The notes: generated from the sequence alone by a model not told the origin. A DNA stretch of 26,227 nt from Hyphomonadaceae bacterium UBA7672 (GCA_002483135.1 DLHI01000027.1:1-26227), one strand, 5' to 3'. Counted from the first letter of the stretch, positions 9,790-17,706 are shown. Program-made: numbers and translations.

Positions 9790-10176
9790 TTATTGTGGCT
9801 TGTCGGGCCAGCGCGGGCGCGTAACCGCGAAATACAGCGGTGAGTCCGCCGTCACCATCTTGAATTCCCCGCTCACTGTCATTTGCCGGCCGGCGAAATT
9901 GGGCAGGTCTTCGCGTGCGCCCACGGTTGCCGGGGACAGCGTGACGACCGTCACGGAAGTGGCCTTTTGATCGACCCCGTCTTCCGTTTTGCCGGAGACG
10001 CATATCGGCTGCGCCAGCGTCAGGGTGAAGTCGTTGCGGACGCCGCCCGGCGCAGGTGTCGCCGTCAGCAAGCCGGTGAGTTCCGTGCCCAGCCGCTTCA
10101 TGGGAACGCAGTCCTGCGCGAGCGCGGGCTGAGCAAGCGCGGCGAGGCAGGCGGCGGCAAGCACTGTGCGGATCAT
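9790..10176 (-). CDS. Small secreted protein, DUF4431-like
   Basis: A 128-residue exported protein: signal peptide MIRTVLAAACLAALAQPALA, cleavage before QDC, then a beta-rich domain of about 108 residues with LTGLLTATPAPGG, LTLAQPICVSG and GRQMTVSGEFK. Two cysteines remain in the mature part (Cys23 and one in PICV), able to form a disulfide in the periplasm. The pattern L-x-G ... LxLxxPICV ... G-x-x-V-x-V-x-G resembles the DUF4431 family of unknown function; I am not certain. ATG 10176 is preferred over the GTG just before it, since GGGGG lies 6 nt before the ATG. It ends 3 nt from the M16 gene on the opposite strand. Confidence 0.72.
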   Translation of the reverse strand: MIRTVLAAACLAALAQPALAQDCVPMKRLGTELTGLLTATPAPGGVRNDFTLTLAQPICVSGKTEDGVDQKATSVTVVTLSPATVGAREDLPNFAGRQMTVSGEFKMVTADSPLYFAVTRPRWPDKPQ

Positions 10177-10200
10177 CACGTTCCCCCGGTTGATGGCAGG

Positions 10201-10228
10201 ACCGTAGGGGACAAGACGGTTCGTTCAA
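10201..10228 (-). promoter_or_regulatory. Candidate promoter of the small secreted protein
   Basis: On the minus strand TTGAACG (10228-10222) is followed after 13 nt by CCTACGGT (10208-10201). Five of seven bases match the Caulobacter -35 TTGACGS when aligned as TTGA, and the -10 keeps the CTA core. The predicted start is about 15-20 nt before the ATG. By eye only. Confidence 0.35.
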
Positions 10229-10319
10229 GCCCTGAAAAGCTGTGAAAGGTGCAGGATTTCGCGACAATCGTGTCAGGTTTCCGGCTTCGGCTGGCCGGCG
10301 CAGGAGCGTAAAGTAGCGG

Positions 10320-12200
10320 ATGGCCGAATCGACCCTCTCGCCGCCGGGACGCATTCGCCGGCTGCCGCCGGCGGCGGTGAACCGCATTGCGGCGGGCGAG
10401 GTTGTTGAGCGTCCGGCGGCCGCCGCCAAGGAGCTGATCGAGAATGCACTGGATGCCGGCGCGCGGGCGATCCGCGTGCGCATCGAGGGTGGCGGGCTGA
10501 CGCGCCTGATGATCGAGGACGACGGCCATGGGATGACGGCGGAGGAGCTGCCGGTCGCCATCGAACGGCATGCGACCTCCAAGCTCTCGGCTGGCGATGA
10601 TGGCGATGTCGACCTGCTCGACATTCGCACGATGGGATTTCGTGGCGAAGCGTTGCCGTCGATCGGGTCGGTGTCGCGGCTGTCCATCCTGAGCCGGGCG
10701 CGCGAGGCCGATGGCGCGTTCGAGATCGTGGTGGATGCGGGACGCGTTGAAGGACCCAAGCCGGCGGCGTGGAGCGGACTGACGGGGCACGGCACGCGCG
10801 TTGATGTGCGCGACCTGTTCTATGCGACGCCGGCGCGGCTGAAGTTCATGAAGACGGAGCGGGCCGAGGCGCAGGCGATTGCCGATACGGTGCGCAGGCT
10901 GGCGCTCGCCCGGCCGGATGTGGCCTTCCACCTTGAGAGCGAAGAGCGCGCGATCCTGAAGCTGCAGGCCGAGCAGGGCGAGGATGCGCGGCTGAAACGG
11001 CTGGGCGCCGTGCTGGGCCGCGAGTTCCGCGAGAACGCGGTGGAGATCGAGGCGGAGCGCGAGGGCGTGCGCGTGAGCGGCTTTGCTGGCCTGCCCACAT
11101 TCAATCGCGGCAGCGCGCAGCACCAGTATCTGTTCGTCAATTCGCGGCCGGTGAAGGACAAGCTTCTGGTTGGCGTGATCCGCGCGGCTTATCAGGATTT
11201 CCTCGCGCGCGACCGGCACCCGATGGCGGTGCTGTTCGTCGATCTTGATCCGATGCAGGTGGATGTGAACGTACATCCGGCAAAGACGGAGGTGCGGTTC
11301 AGGGATTCGGGCAATGTGCGTGGCCTGCTGATCGGCGCGCTGCGCCACGCGCTGGCGGCGGCGGGGCATCGGGCGAGCACGACGGTGGCGGGAGCGGCGC
11401 TGGGCGCGGCGACGAGCCATGTGGCGCCGAGCCTGCCGTGGTCGTCGGGACAGTCGCGATGGTCGCCGGCGCGACCGGTGGGCGAGTCTGGCGGCTTTGT
11501 CGATCCTTATCCGGGTGGGTATGCCGGCGGCATGTCGGACAATCGCCCGGCGACGTTCGAATCGTTTGGCGGAGCGCCGAGTGCGCGGGTGGAGCCGGCG
11601 CCGGAGCATGGCGTTGGCACGCCGCCGCTGGGTGTCGCACGGGCGCAGGTGCACGAGACCTACATCATTGCACAGACGGCGGATGGCATGGTGATCGTCG
11701 ACCAGCACGCGGCGCATGAGCGGCTGGTCTATGAACGCATGAAGGCGCAGCTGGCGGGCGAGGGTGTGCGACGGCAGGCGCTGCTGATTCCTGAGATCGT
11801 GGAGCTTTCTGATGAAGAGGCGGCGCGCGTGCTGGAGCGGGCGGACGAGCTTCTCGAGATGGGGCTGGAGGTCGAGCCGTTCGGGCGCGGCGCGGTGGCT
11901 GTGCGCGCGACGCCGGCAATCTTCGGCGAGATGGATGTGAAGGGCCTGGTGCGCGACCTCGCGGACGATTTCGCGGAGTATGAGGCGGGGCTTGCGCTGA
12001 AGGAACGGATGGAAGAGGTGATGGGTAACATGGCCTGTCGCGGATCAGTGCGCGCGGGGCGGCGCCTGACGGCGGACGAGATGAACGCGCTGCTGCGCCA
12101 GATGGAAGCGACGCCGCACTCTGGCCAGTGCAATCACGGGCGGCCGACTTATGTCGAGCTGAAGCTGGCGGACATCGAGAAGCTGTTCGGGCGGCGCTAA
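10320..12200 (+). CDS. mutL: DNA mismatch repair protein MutL, endonuclease type
   Basis: A 626-residue mismatch-repair protein that couples MutS recognition to strand incision. The N-terminal GHKL ATPase has ELIENALDAGA (38-48, with Asn42), DDGHG (67-71), HATSKL (84-89) and GFRGEAL (106-112). A variable Gly/Pro/Ser-rich linker covers about 345-425. The C-terminal dimerisation domain has the nicking-endonuclease motif DQHA(X)2E(X)4E starting at Asp461, plus the supporting ACRGS and CNHGRP metal-binding motifs near the end. This MutL should therefore nick DNA itself, as in bacteria without MutH. An AGGAG lies at 10302-10306, rather far (13 nt) from the ATG. Its last base pairs overlap the rnhB stop on the other strand. 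Confidence 0.96.
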   Translation: MAESTLSPPGRIRRLPPAAVNRIAAGEVVERPAAAAKELIENALDAGARAIRVRIEGGGLTRLMIEDDGHGMTAEELPVAIERHATSKLSAGDDGDVDLLDIRTMGFRGEALPSIGSVSRLSILSRAREADGAFEIVVDAGRVEGPKPAAWSGLTGHGTRVDVRDLFYATPARLKFMKTERAEAQAIADTVRRLALARPDVAFHLESEERAILKLQAEQGEDARLKRLGAVLGREFRENAVEIEAEREGVRVSGFAGLPTFNRGSAQHQYLFVNSRPVKDKLLVGVIRAAYQDFLARDRHPMAVLFVDLDPMQVDVNVHPAKTEVRFRDSGNVRGLLIGALRHALAAAGHRASTTVAGAALGAATSHVAPSLPWSSGQSRWSPARPVGESGGFVDPYPGGYAGGMSDNRPATFESFGGAPSARVEPAPEHGVGTPPLGVARAQVHETYIIAQTADGMVIVDQHAAHERLVYERMKAQLAGEGVRRQALLIPEIVELSDEEAARVLERADELLEMGLEVEPFGRGAVAVRATPAIFGEMDVKGLVRDLADDFAEYEAGLALKERMEEVMGNMACRGSVRAGRRLTADEMNALLRQMEATPHSGQCNHGRPTYVELKLADIEKLFGRR

Positions 12201-12793
12201 CGCGCGCTGTCCAGCATTTCTCTAACCGGCGCAAACGTCCGTCTGTGCGCCGGGCTGGGGCCAAGGCGCTTCAGCGCTTCGATGTGCATCGCCGAGCCGT
12301 AGCCCTTGTGTTGCGAGAAGCCGTAGCCGGGGTATTGGGCGCATAGGTCGACCATCACGGCGTCGCGCGCTGTCTTGGCGAGAATGGAGGCGGCGGAGAT
12401 GGCGGGTTCAAGCGCGTCGCCGCCGATGATGCAGGTGACTTTGCAGGAGAGCGGCGGCGGGTCCTTGCCGTCTACGAGGGCGAGGGTGGGCGTAAGCTTC
12501 AGACCCTTGAAGGCGCGCTTCATGGCCAAGAAGTTGGCCTGACGGATATTGTATTCGTCGATCTCCTCGACGCTGGCCCAGCCGATAGCCCAGGCGAGCG
12601 CGCGCTCGCGGATAAGCGGGGCGAGGGTGTCGCGCTTCTTCTCCGTGAGTTGCTTGGAGTCGTTGAGGCCGGCGATGGGGCGGGCGGGGTCGAGAATCAC
12701 GGCTGCCGCGCAAACCGGACCGGCGAGCGGGCCGCGCCCGGCTTCATCGATACCGCAGATAATCTCGACAATGGCTGGCTCGAACAAGTCCAT
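12197..12793 (-). CDS. rnhB: Ribonuclease HII
   Basis: A 198-residue enzyme that cuts RNA-DNA hybrids and starts removal of single ribonucleotides from DNA. GIDEAGRGPLAGPV near the N-terminus carries the first Asp and Glu of the DEDD active site; LALVDGKD and the AASILAKTARD segment carry the other two Asp residues; the tail GYGFSQHKGYG is typical of the family. I start it at ATG 12793: the frame is open to about 12997, but that part is antisense to qor and unlike RNase HII. It runs divergently from qor, 52 nt away, and its TAG overlaps the mutL TAA within CTAA. Neighbouring mutL also uses nicks to direct repair, which may be coincidence. Confidence 0.94.
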   Translation of the reverse strand: MDLFEPAIVEIICGIDEAGRGPLAGPVCAAAVILDPARPIAGLNDSKQLTEKKRDTLAPLIRERALAWAIGWASVEEIDEYNIRQANFLAMKRAFKGLKLTPTLALVDGKDPPPLSCKVTCIIGGDALEPAISAASILAKTARDAVMVDLCAQYPGYGFSQHKGYGSAMHIEALKRLGPSPAHRRTFAPVREMLDSAR

Positions 12794-12845
12794 GGAACGG
12801 GTTAGACACGAGTCTGGCATCTGCCGGCAACTGCGCGAGGGTTCC

Positions 12846-13820
12846 ATGTCCACAGCTGACGTCATCCGCATCCACAAGCATGGTGGACCGGAGGAGATGG
12901 TGTTCGAGCAGGTGGACCTTGCTCCGCCGGGCGTGGGGCAGGTTCGGCTGAAGCAGACGGCGATCGGGCTCAACTTCATCGATGTGTATACGCGCACGGG
13001 GCTTTATCCGGGGCCGACGCCGTCGGTGCTGGGCGTCGAGGCGGCTGGCGTGGTCGAGGCGCTGGGCGAAGGCGTGACGGGGCTCAAGGTCGGCGACCGG
13101 GTGGTCTATAACGGGCTGCCGGGGGCGTATGCGTCGCATCGCAATGCACCGGCGGAGAAGATGATCGTTATCCCCGACAGCGTGAAGGACGAGGACGCGG
13201 CGGCGGTGTTCCTCAAGGGGCTGACGGTGTGGATGCTGATCTTCGAGATCAGGCGCCTGAACCCGGGTGAGACGATCCTCGTGTGGGCCGCTGCGGGCGG
13301 GGTTGGCTCGATTCTTGTGCCGTGGGCCAATGCGCTGGGGGCCCGCGTGATCGGCGTGGTTTCGACGCCGGAGAAAGCGGCGCTGGCGAAGGCGTATGGC
13401 TGCTGGGAGACGATCCTGGCGAGCGAGGATGTGCCCGCGCGCGTGAAGGAGCTGACGGGCGGCAAGGGCGTGCCGGTGGTCTATGACAGCGTGGGCAAGA
13501 CATCGGCCGAGCCGAGCTTGCGATCGCTTAGCCCGCGCGGATGGTTCGTGACGTATGGCAATGCGTCGGGGCCGGCTGATCCGATTCCGCCGGCGCGGCT
13601 CAATCAAGGCGGGTCGCTGATCATGACGCGGCCGGGCCTGTTCCACTTCACGAAAGAGCGCGTTGATCTGGAGCGTGGCGCCGCAGCGCTGTGGGGCGCC
13701 ATGCGGGCGGGTGCTGTGCGGGCGGATGTGCGCCAGCGCTTTGTGCTGAAGGACGCGGCGGAGGCACATCGCGCGCTGGAGGGCCGCAAGACGAGCGGCG
13801 CGACGATTCTCATTCCATGA
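12846..13820 (+). CDS. qor: NADPH:quinone oxidoreductase, zinc-free MDR family
   Basis: A 324-residue medium-chain dehydrogenase/reductase of the QOR1 type, expected to reduce quinones or enals with NADPH in the cytosol. The N-terminal GroES-like domain has GLNFIDVYTRTGLYP (39-53) and GVEAAGVVEALGEGV; the Rossmann domain has AAAGGVGS (about 148-155) followed by a strand ending in STPEKAALAKAYG. No catalytic zinc Cys/His pattern is present, as expected for the quinone reductases. GAGGG (12837-12841) precedes ATG 12846 with 4-nt spacing. Another in-frame ATG lies upstream, but homologues begin with this short MSTAD-type leader. Its stop overlaps the next gene's start (ATGA), so the two are coupled. 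Confidence 0.9.
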   Translation: MSTADVIRIHKHGGPEEMVFEQVDLAPPGVGQVRLKQTAIGLNFIDVYTRTGLYPGPTPSVLGVEAAGVVEALGEGVTGLKVGDRVVYNGLPGAYASHRNAPAEKMIVIPDSVKDEDAAAVFLKGLTVWMLIFEIRRLNPGETILVWAAAGGVGSILVPWANALGARVIGVVSTPEKAALAKAYGCWETILASEDVPARVKELTGGKGVPVVYDSVGKTSAEPSLRSLSPRGWFVTYGNASGPADPIPPARLNQGGSLIMTRPGLFHFTKERVDLERGAAALWGAMRAGAVRADVRQRFVLKDAAEAHRALEGRKTSGATILIP

Positions 13821-14743
13821 ACGAGCATCCGTTTCACCGATGGGTGGCGGCGGCGGAGCCGAAGGCGGAAGCGTGGCGGACGGCGCTGGGCTTCGTGTTG
13901 ATCGTCGTTCTGTGGCTGGCGTGGACGGTTGCGCTTGCGCTGATGGCTGTCGGTGGCGGTGTCGTCGCGCCCGAGCAGTTGTTCGAGGATGCGCGCTTCA
14001 TGCTGTTTGGCGAGGCGGCTGTTCTGGCGGGCGTTGCGCTGATGGCGGCGTGGGGATTCTGGATCGGTGGGTGGATTGTCCTGAAGTTGCTTCACGGACG
14101 CGGGCTTGCGAGCGTGACCGGTGCGATCACGCTGAAGCAGTTCGGGATCGGGGCAGGAGTGGCGGTCGGATATCTTGGCGTAACGCTGGGCTATGCGGTG
14201 GCGAGCGGACATGCGCCGGTTCGCACCGATGTTGATGTCGGCCAGTGGGTGATGGCATTGCTGCCGCTGATTGGGCTGATCCTCGTGCAGGCCACGGGCG
14301 AGGAGTTGGTGTTCCGGGGCTATCTCCCGCAGCAGCTGGCCGCGCGCTGGCGGCATCCGCTGGTGTGGGGCCTTCTGCCTGCTGTCGCGTTCGGGCTGGC
14401 GCATGTGTCGTGGGGCGAGCCGCTGGACACGACGAGGATCTACTATTTCGCGGGCGCGACCATGCTTGGCCTTGTCATGATGGCGATGGTCTGGCGCACG
14501 GGGTCGCTGGCTGCGGCGATGGGGTTTCACGTCGCGAACAATATCGGCGCGCTGCTGGTGATCGACACGACGGGCGCAGGTGCGCGCGTGTCGCTTTTTG
14601 CGTGGACGCCGGATCAGGCGATGGCAAACGCTTCGACCGATCTGCTGGTGATGGGGCTGTTGCTCGCGTTCGTGTTGTCGCCGTTCGCGCCGTTGCCGAA
14701 GGGTCAGGCCTTGCGCAGGAAGGATACGCGGGCGGCGCCGTAG
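13817..14743 (+). CDS. CPBP family intramembrane metalloprotease
   Basis: A 308-residue integral membrane protein with about seven or eight hydrophobic segments. The CPBP/ABI (CAAX-protease-like) motifs are complete: EELVFR at 162-167, FGLAH at 192-196 and HVANN at 238-242, giving the glutamates and histidines of the predicted metal site in the membrane. Members process prenylated proteins in eukaryotes; bacterial ones are tied to bacteriocin immunity, anti-sigma-factor cleavage or have no known substrate. It begins inside the qor stop (ATGA) and its last 40 bases overlap rsmD on the other strand. Nothing nearby looks like a bacteriocin, so I give no substrate. Confidence 0.88.
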   Translation: MNEHPFHRWVAAAEPKAEAWRTALGFVLIVVLWLAWTVALALMAVGGGVVAPEQLFEDARFMLFGEAAVLAGVALMAAWGFWIGGWIVLKLLHGRGLASVTGAITLKQFGIGAGVAVGYLGVTLGYAVASGHAPVRTDVDVGQWVMALLPLIGLILVQATGEELVFRGYLPQQLAARWRHPLVWGLLPAVAFGLAHVSWGEPLDTTRIYYFAGATMLGLVMMAMVWRTGSLAAAMGFHVANNIGALLVIDTTGAGARVSLFAWTPDQAMANASTDLLVMGLLLAFVLSPFAPLPKGQALRRKDTRAAP

Positions 14744-15267
14744 ATGCGGCTGTCGATTTCTTCCCAGCCGGGGACCTGCAGGTCGGGTTCGTCTGATCCG
14801 GTTTCGGCGACGACGAGTGCGTCGGGCGCCAGCCATGCGCCAGTGGTCAGCTGTTCAAGCGCGAGCGGGACGAGGCCGTGGCGATAGGGGGGGTCGAGGA
14901 AAGCGAGGTTGAACGGTTCGCCGAGGCCGGCGGGCTTGGGGCCGAGATCGGTGGCCGAGCGGCGGTGGATGCGGGTGTTTCCGAAGAGCTGGAACGCCTC
15001 GACATTGTCGCGGATGCAGCCGCGGGCGGCGGCTTCGGTTTCGACGAAGAGGCAGAAGGCGGCGCCGCGCGAGATCGCCTCGAAGCCGAGCGAGCCGGAC
15101 CCGGCAAAGGCGTCGATCACGCGAGCGCCCTCCAGCGCAGGGGCCCAGTCGGCGTGAGCGAGGATGTTGAACAGGGATTCGCGGGCGCGATCGGACGTCG
15201 GGCGCGTGCCCTGGCCGTCCGGCGCCTTGATCGTTCGTCCCTTAAGCTTGCCGCCGATGATGCGCAT
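14704..15267 (-). CDS. rsmD: 16S rRNA (guanine-966-N2)-methyltransferase RsmD
   Basis: A 187-residue SAM-dependent methyltransferase that makes m2G966 in 16S rRNA of the assembled small subunit. It starts MRIIGGKLKGR and continues with RPTSDRARESLFN, the family's N-terminal block; the SAM-binding motif I is VIDAFAGSGSLGFEA, and the catalytic motif IV is FLDPPY. I start at ATG 15267 (GGGGCGG just upstream); a TTG at 15294 would add nine residues but is less likely. The 3' end overlaps the CPBP gene by 40 bp tail-to-tail. Its 5' end lies only 27-42 bp from tadA. Confidence 0.94.
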   Translation of the reverse strand: MRIIGGKLKGRTIKAPDGQGTRPTSDRARESLFNILAHADWAPALEGARVIDAFAGSGSLGFEAISRGAAFCLFVETEAAARGCIRDNVEAFQLFGNTRIHRRSATDLGPKPAGLGEPFNLAFLDPPYRHGLVPLALEQLTTGAWLAPDALVVAETGSDEPDLQVPGWEEIDSRIYGAARVSFLRKA

Positions 15268-15309
15268 GCCGCCCCATAGCAATTCAGTCGCCAAATGCTA
15301 GATCGGCGC

Positions 15310-15771
15310 ATGGCCGACGATTTCGACCTTGGGATGATGCAGCGGGCCATGGCCCTCGCGCGCGCGGCGGCGGCGGCCGGCGAGGCGCCGATCGGAGCCG
15401 TGCTGGTCGATCCCGTAACGCGGGAGGTGGTGGCCGAGGCGCACAACCAGCCGATCGGTCTGCACGATCCGACGGCGCACGCGGAAGTGCTGGCGCTGCG
15501 CGCGGCGGGGGCGCGGCTGGGCAATTACCGGCTGACGGGATTGACGCTCTACGTGACACTGGAGCCGTGTGTGATGTGTGCGGGGGCGATCAGCCATGCG
15601 CGGATCGGGCGCGTGGTCTATGGCGCGGACGACGCCAAGGGCGGCGCGGTGAAGCATGGGCCGCGCTTCTTCGAGCAGCCGACGTGTCATTCGCGGCCGC
15701 AGGTCGAGAGTGGCGTGATGGCGGATGAGGCGTCTGCGATTCTGAAGGACTTCTTCAAGGCGCGGCGCTAG
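15310..15771 (+). CDS. tadA: tRNA-specific adenosine deaminase TadA
   Basis: A 153-residue zinc deaminase that converts A34 to inosine in tRNA-Arg(ACG), and so is normally essential. The active site is HAE at 57-59 (His57 zinc ligand, Glu59 proton shuttle) and PCVMC at 86-90 (Cys87 and Cys90 zinc ligands). The C-terminal part (ADDAKGGAVKHGPRFF) matches the bacterial TadA family. Two starts are possible: ATG 15310 (used here, best fit to the family) or ATG 15295, five residues longer; neither has a good ribosome binding site. The stop shares a CTAG palindrome with the stop of the opposite gene, so both genes end on the same four base pairs. Confidence 0.93.
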   Translation: MADDFDLGMMQRAMALARAAAAAGEAPIGAVLVDPVTREVVAEAHNQPIGLHDPTAHAEVLALRAAGARLGNYRLTGLTLYVTLEPCVMCAGAISHARIGRVVYGADDAKGGAVKHGPRFFEQPTCHSRPQVESGVMADEASAILKDFFKARR

Positions 15772-16694
15772 TTCTCCTCGAACGGCAGCGGTGAGCCGGC
15801 GAACAGAGCCTTGAACGGCGCCTTGAGGTCTTCGATGAAGACTTCGTGCGGGATGGCGACTTCGTAGGAGCCCTCGGCGTAGGCGCCGACGGCGTAGGGA
15901 TCGAAGTAGACGTAGAGGCCGCCGAACTTGCCGGCGACGTTCGACGGGGCGAGCGCGATCCTGGCGTCTTCGAGACGCACGTTGGCGTTTGGCCCGGCGC
16001 AGACGATGGGCTCGTCCATGATGGTGTCGCTCTGGATGCGCGCGCGCTTTTCCTTCTTCAGGGCTTCGCACGTCGCGATGACGACGGCGGGCGAGAAGCC
16101 CTTGCCGAAGCGCAGCATGTCGGGGAACGCCATTTCTTCGCCGGTCTTGCCATTGGCGATGCGCGTGTCGGTCGTGCCGAGGCCGTGTGCACCACCTTCG
16201 AACTGATAGAGTGTGCCAACGAGGCTTACATAGTCGCCGGCGCGGCCTAGCACTTTCCACTCAATCTCAAACTCCCAGGGGATGGGAGAGCCGCTGTTGT
16301 CGCCGAAGTTGGCGGCGGCTTCGGCTTTCTTTCTGGCAAGCAAGTCTTCGGCTTCCTTGCGCAGCACGTTGCCGATTGGACCAACCTGTTCGGGTGTCGG
16401 CAAGGCGGCGTTGAAGGCTAGGTTCTTGTCGGTGTAGGCGACGGCGCCCGGCGCGACAGCCGTGCCCGGAACGGGCGTGTCTGGCGTTTGTGGGGCGGAC
16501 TGGATCGAGAGGGTCGGGTCCGAGCCCGGGGGCTGCTTCGCGAGTTCGGCGGAGGCGACTGGTGCGCCTTCGGGCCCGGCCTTCACATCCGCGCTGCGGG
16601 TGGAGATCATCACGGCCCCGACTGCGGCGACGACGGCCACGCCGCTGAAGGCGAGGGCGAGCCCGCCTGCGGGCAGTTTGGGTTTTTCAGACAT
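15768..16694 (-). CDS. Membrane-anchored DUF3298/RsiV-like protein
   Basis: A 308-residue protein with a short cytoplasmic end (MSEKPKLPAG), one membrane helix (about 11-31), a Pro/Ala/Gly-rich linker (35-85) and a periplasmic domain. That domain has YVSLVGTLYQFEGGAHG, a TTDTRIANGKTGEEM turn and, at the end, GLYVYFDPYAVGAYAEGSYEV. This is the pattern of DUF3298 with DUF4163, the fold of the lysozyme-binding part of anti-sigma factor RsiV and of the accessory part of PdaC. There is no NodB deacetylase domain, and the cytoplasmic part is far too short to hold a sigma factor. A GGAGA with 7-nt spacing supports ATG 16694. It lies 23 nt after ubiA and is probably co-transcribed with it. A periplasmic glycan- or lysozyme-related role is possible but unproven. 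Confidence 0.75.
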   Translation of the reverse strand: MSEKPKLPAGGLALAFSGVAVVAAVGAVMISTRSADVKAGPEGAPVASAELAKQPPGSDPTLSIQSAPQTPDTPVPGTAVAPGAVAYTDKNLAFNAALPTPEQVGPIGNVLRKEAEDLLARKKAEAAANFGDNSGSPIPWEFEIEWKVLGRAGDYVSLVGTLYQFEGGAHGLGTTDTRIANGKTGEEMAFPDMLRFGKGFSPAVVIATCEALKKEKRARIQSDTIMDEPIVCAGPNANVRLEDARIALAPSNVAGKFGGLYVYFDPYAVGAYAEGSYEVAIPHEVFIEDLKAPFKALFAGSPLPFEEN

Positions 16695-16717
16695 CTACGA
16701 TTCTCCGACCCCGGACC

Positions 16718-17662
16718 TCAGCCCGTTATCGTCCAGATCGGGGCTGCAATGAAGGCCCAGCCTGCAAAGAGCAGGATGCCAGCGTCGCGATTGGCCCGGA
16801 AAAGCACGAGGGCGAGCCGCCCGTTTGCTGGGTCGGTGCGCATGGCCTGCTGAACGAGGTGGAGGGCAAAGGGTAGCGTGGCCAGGGCGCCCCAGGCGTC
16901 CGCAGCGAGCCAGCCTGCCGTCGCGCATAGGGCGATGCATAGCAGGTAGATAACCGAAACGGCGGGGCGTACGGAGGCGCCAAAGCGACGGGCGGTGGAT
17001 TTGACGCCGACCAGGGCGTCGTCTTCGAGGTCCTGGATCGCATAGATCGTGTCGTAGCCGAGCGTCCACATGACGAGGGCGGCGTAGAGGACAAAGTCTG
17101 GCGTCGTGAGTTCGCCCCGGACAGATGCGGCGGCGACGAGGACGCCCCAGTTGAAGGTGAGACCGAGCCAGACCTGCGGCCACCAGGTGATGCGCTTCAT
17201 CAGCGGATAGAGCGCGACCATGGGGATGGCCCCCAGGCTGATCAGTTTGGCGAAGTCGGGCAGACAGAGCAGGACGGCGAGACCGACGCCGCATTGCAGG
17301 AGGAGCCAGGCCCATGCCTGTTTCAGCGATACAGCGCCGGAGGGCAGAGGGCGGAGGGCGGTTCGCGCGACCTTTGCGTCGATGTCGCGGTCGAGGATGT
17401 CGTTGTAGGTGCAGCCCGCGCCGCGCATGGCAATGGCGCCGATAGCGAACAGCAGGGCGAGCAGACCGTCGGCGGGTACGAAGCCGGCGGGGATACGGGC
17501 CAGCGCCAGCCCGATGATGCAGGGGAGGCCCAGCAGCCAGAATCCGGCGGGGCGATCGTAGCGCGACAGCTGCAGGTAGGGCCGGGCGAAAGCCGGTGCG
17601 GACGCGACCCACGAGCCACGGACGGCGTCGGCGGGGCTGGCGGGGGGCGCGGGCTGGTTCAC
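16718..17662 (-). CDS. ubiA: 4-hydroxybenzoate polyprenyltransferase
   Basis: A 314-residue integral membrane prenyltransferase that attaches the polyprenyl tail to 4-hydroxybenzoate in ubiquinone synthesis. Seven to nine hydrophobic helices are visible. The two Asp-rich motifs that hold magnesium and the diphosphate are YNDILDRDID and IQDLEDDALVG. The start is GTG 17662, supported by AGGA (17672-17669) with 6-nt spacing; the frame runs on upstream to 17758, but that part overlaps rsmE and looks unlike protein. It is divergent from rsmE with 44 bp between. The product feeds the respiratory chain to which the CoxAB enzyme at the right edge also belongs. Confidence 0.94.
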   Translation of the reverse strand: MNQPAPPASPADAVRGSWVASAPAFARPYLQLSRYDRPAGFWLLGLPCIIGLALARIPAGFVPADGLLALLFAIGAIAMRGAGCTYNDILDRDIDAKVARTALRPLPSGAVSLKQAWAWLLLQCGVGLAVLLCLPDFAKLISLGAIPMVALYPLMKRITWWPQVWLGLTFNWGVLVAAASVRGELTTPDFVLYAALVMWTLGYDTIYAIQDLEDDALVGVKSTARRFGASVRPAVSVIYLLCIALCATAGWLAADAWGALATLPFALHLVQQAMRTDPANGRLALVLFRANRDAGILLFAGWAFIAAPIWTITG

Positions 17663-17671
17663 AGATGATCC

Positions 17672-17698
17672 TTGGCAGGCAGTTCGGGCCGATATAGC
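17672..17698 (+). promoter_or_regulatory. Possible back-to-back promoters of ubiA and rsmE
   Basis: On the plus strand TTGGCA (17672-17677) and TATAGC (17693-17698) are 15 nt apart; a start 8-9 nt later would fall on the rsmE ATG, which has almost no leader. On the minus strand the same bases read GCTATATC (17698-17691), a very good match to the Caulobacter -10 GCTANAWC and well placed for ubiA. The minus-strand -10 is the stronger case. By eye only. Confidence 0.35.
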
Positions 17699-17706
17699 GC
17701 AAGGGC

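Noticed and set aside
12197..12997. RNase HII starting at 12997 with a 68-residue N-terminal extension
   Set aside because: The extension is entirely antisense to the start of qor and has no similarity in style to RNase HII; ATG 12793 gives the normal length.
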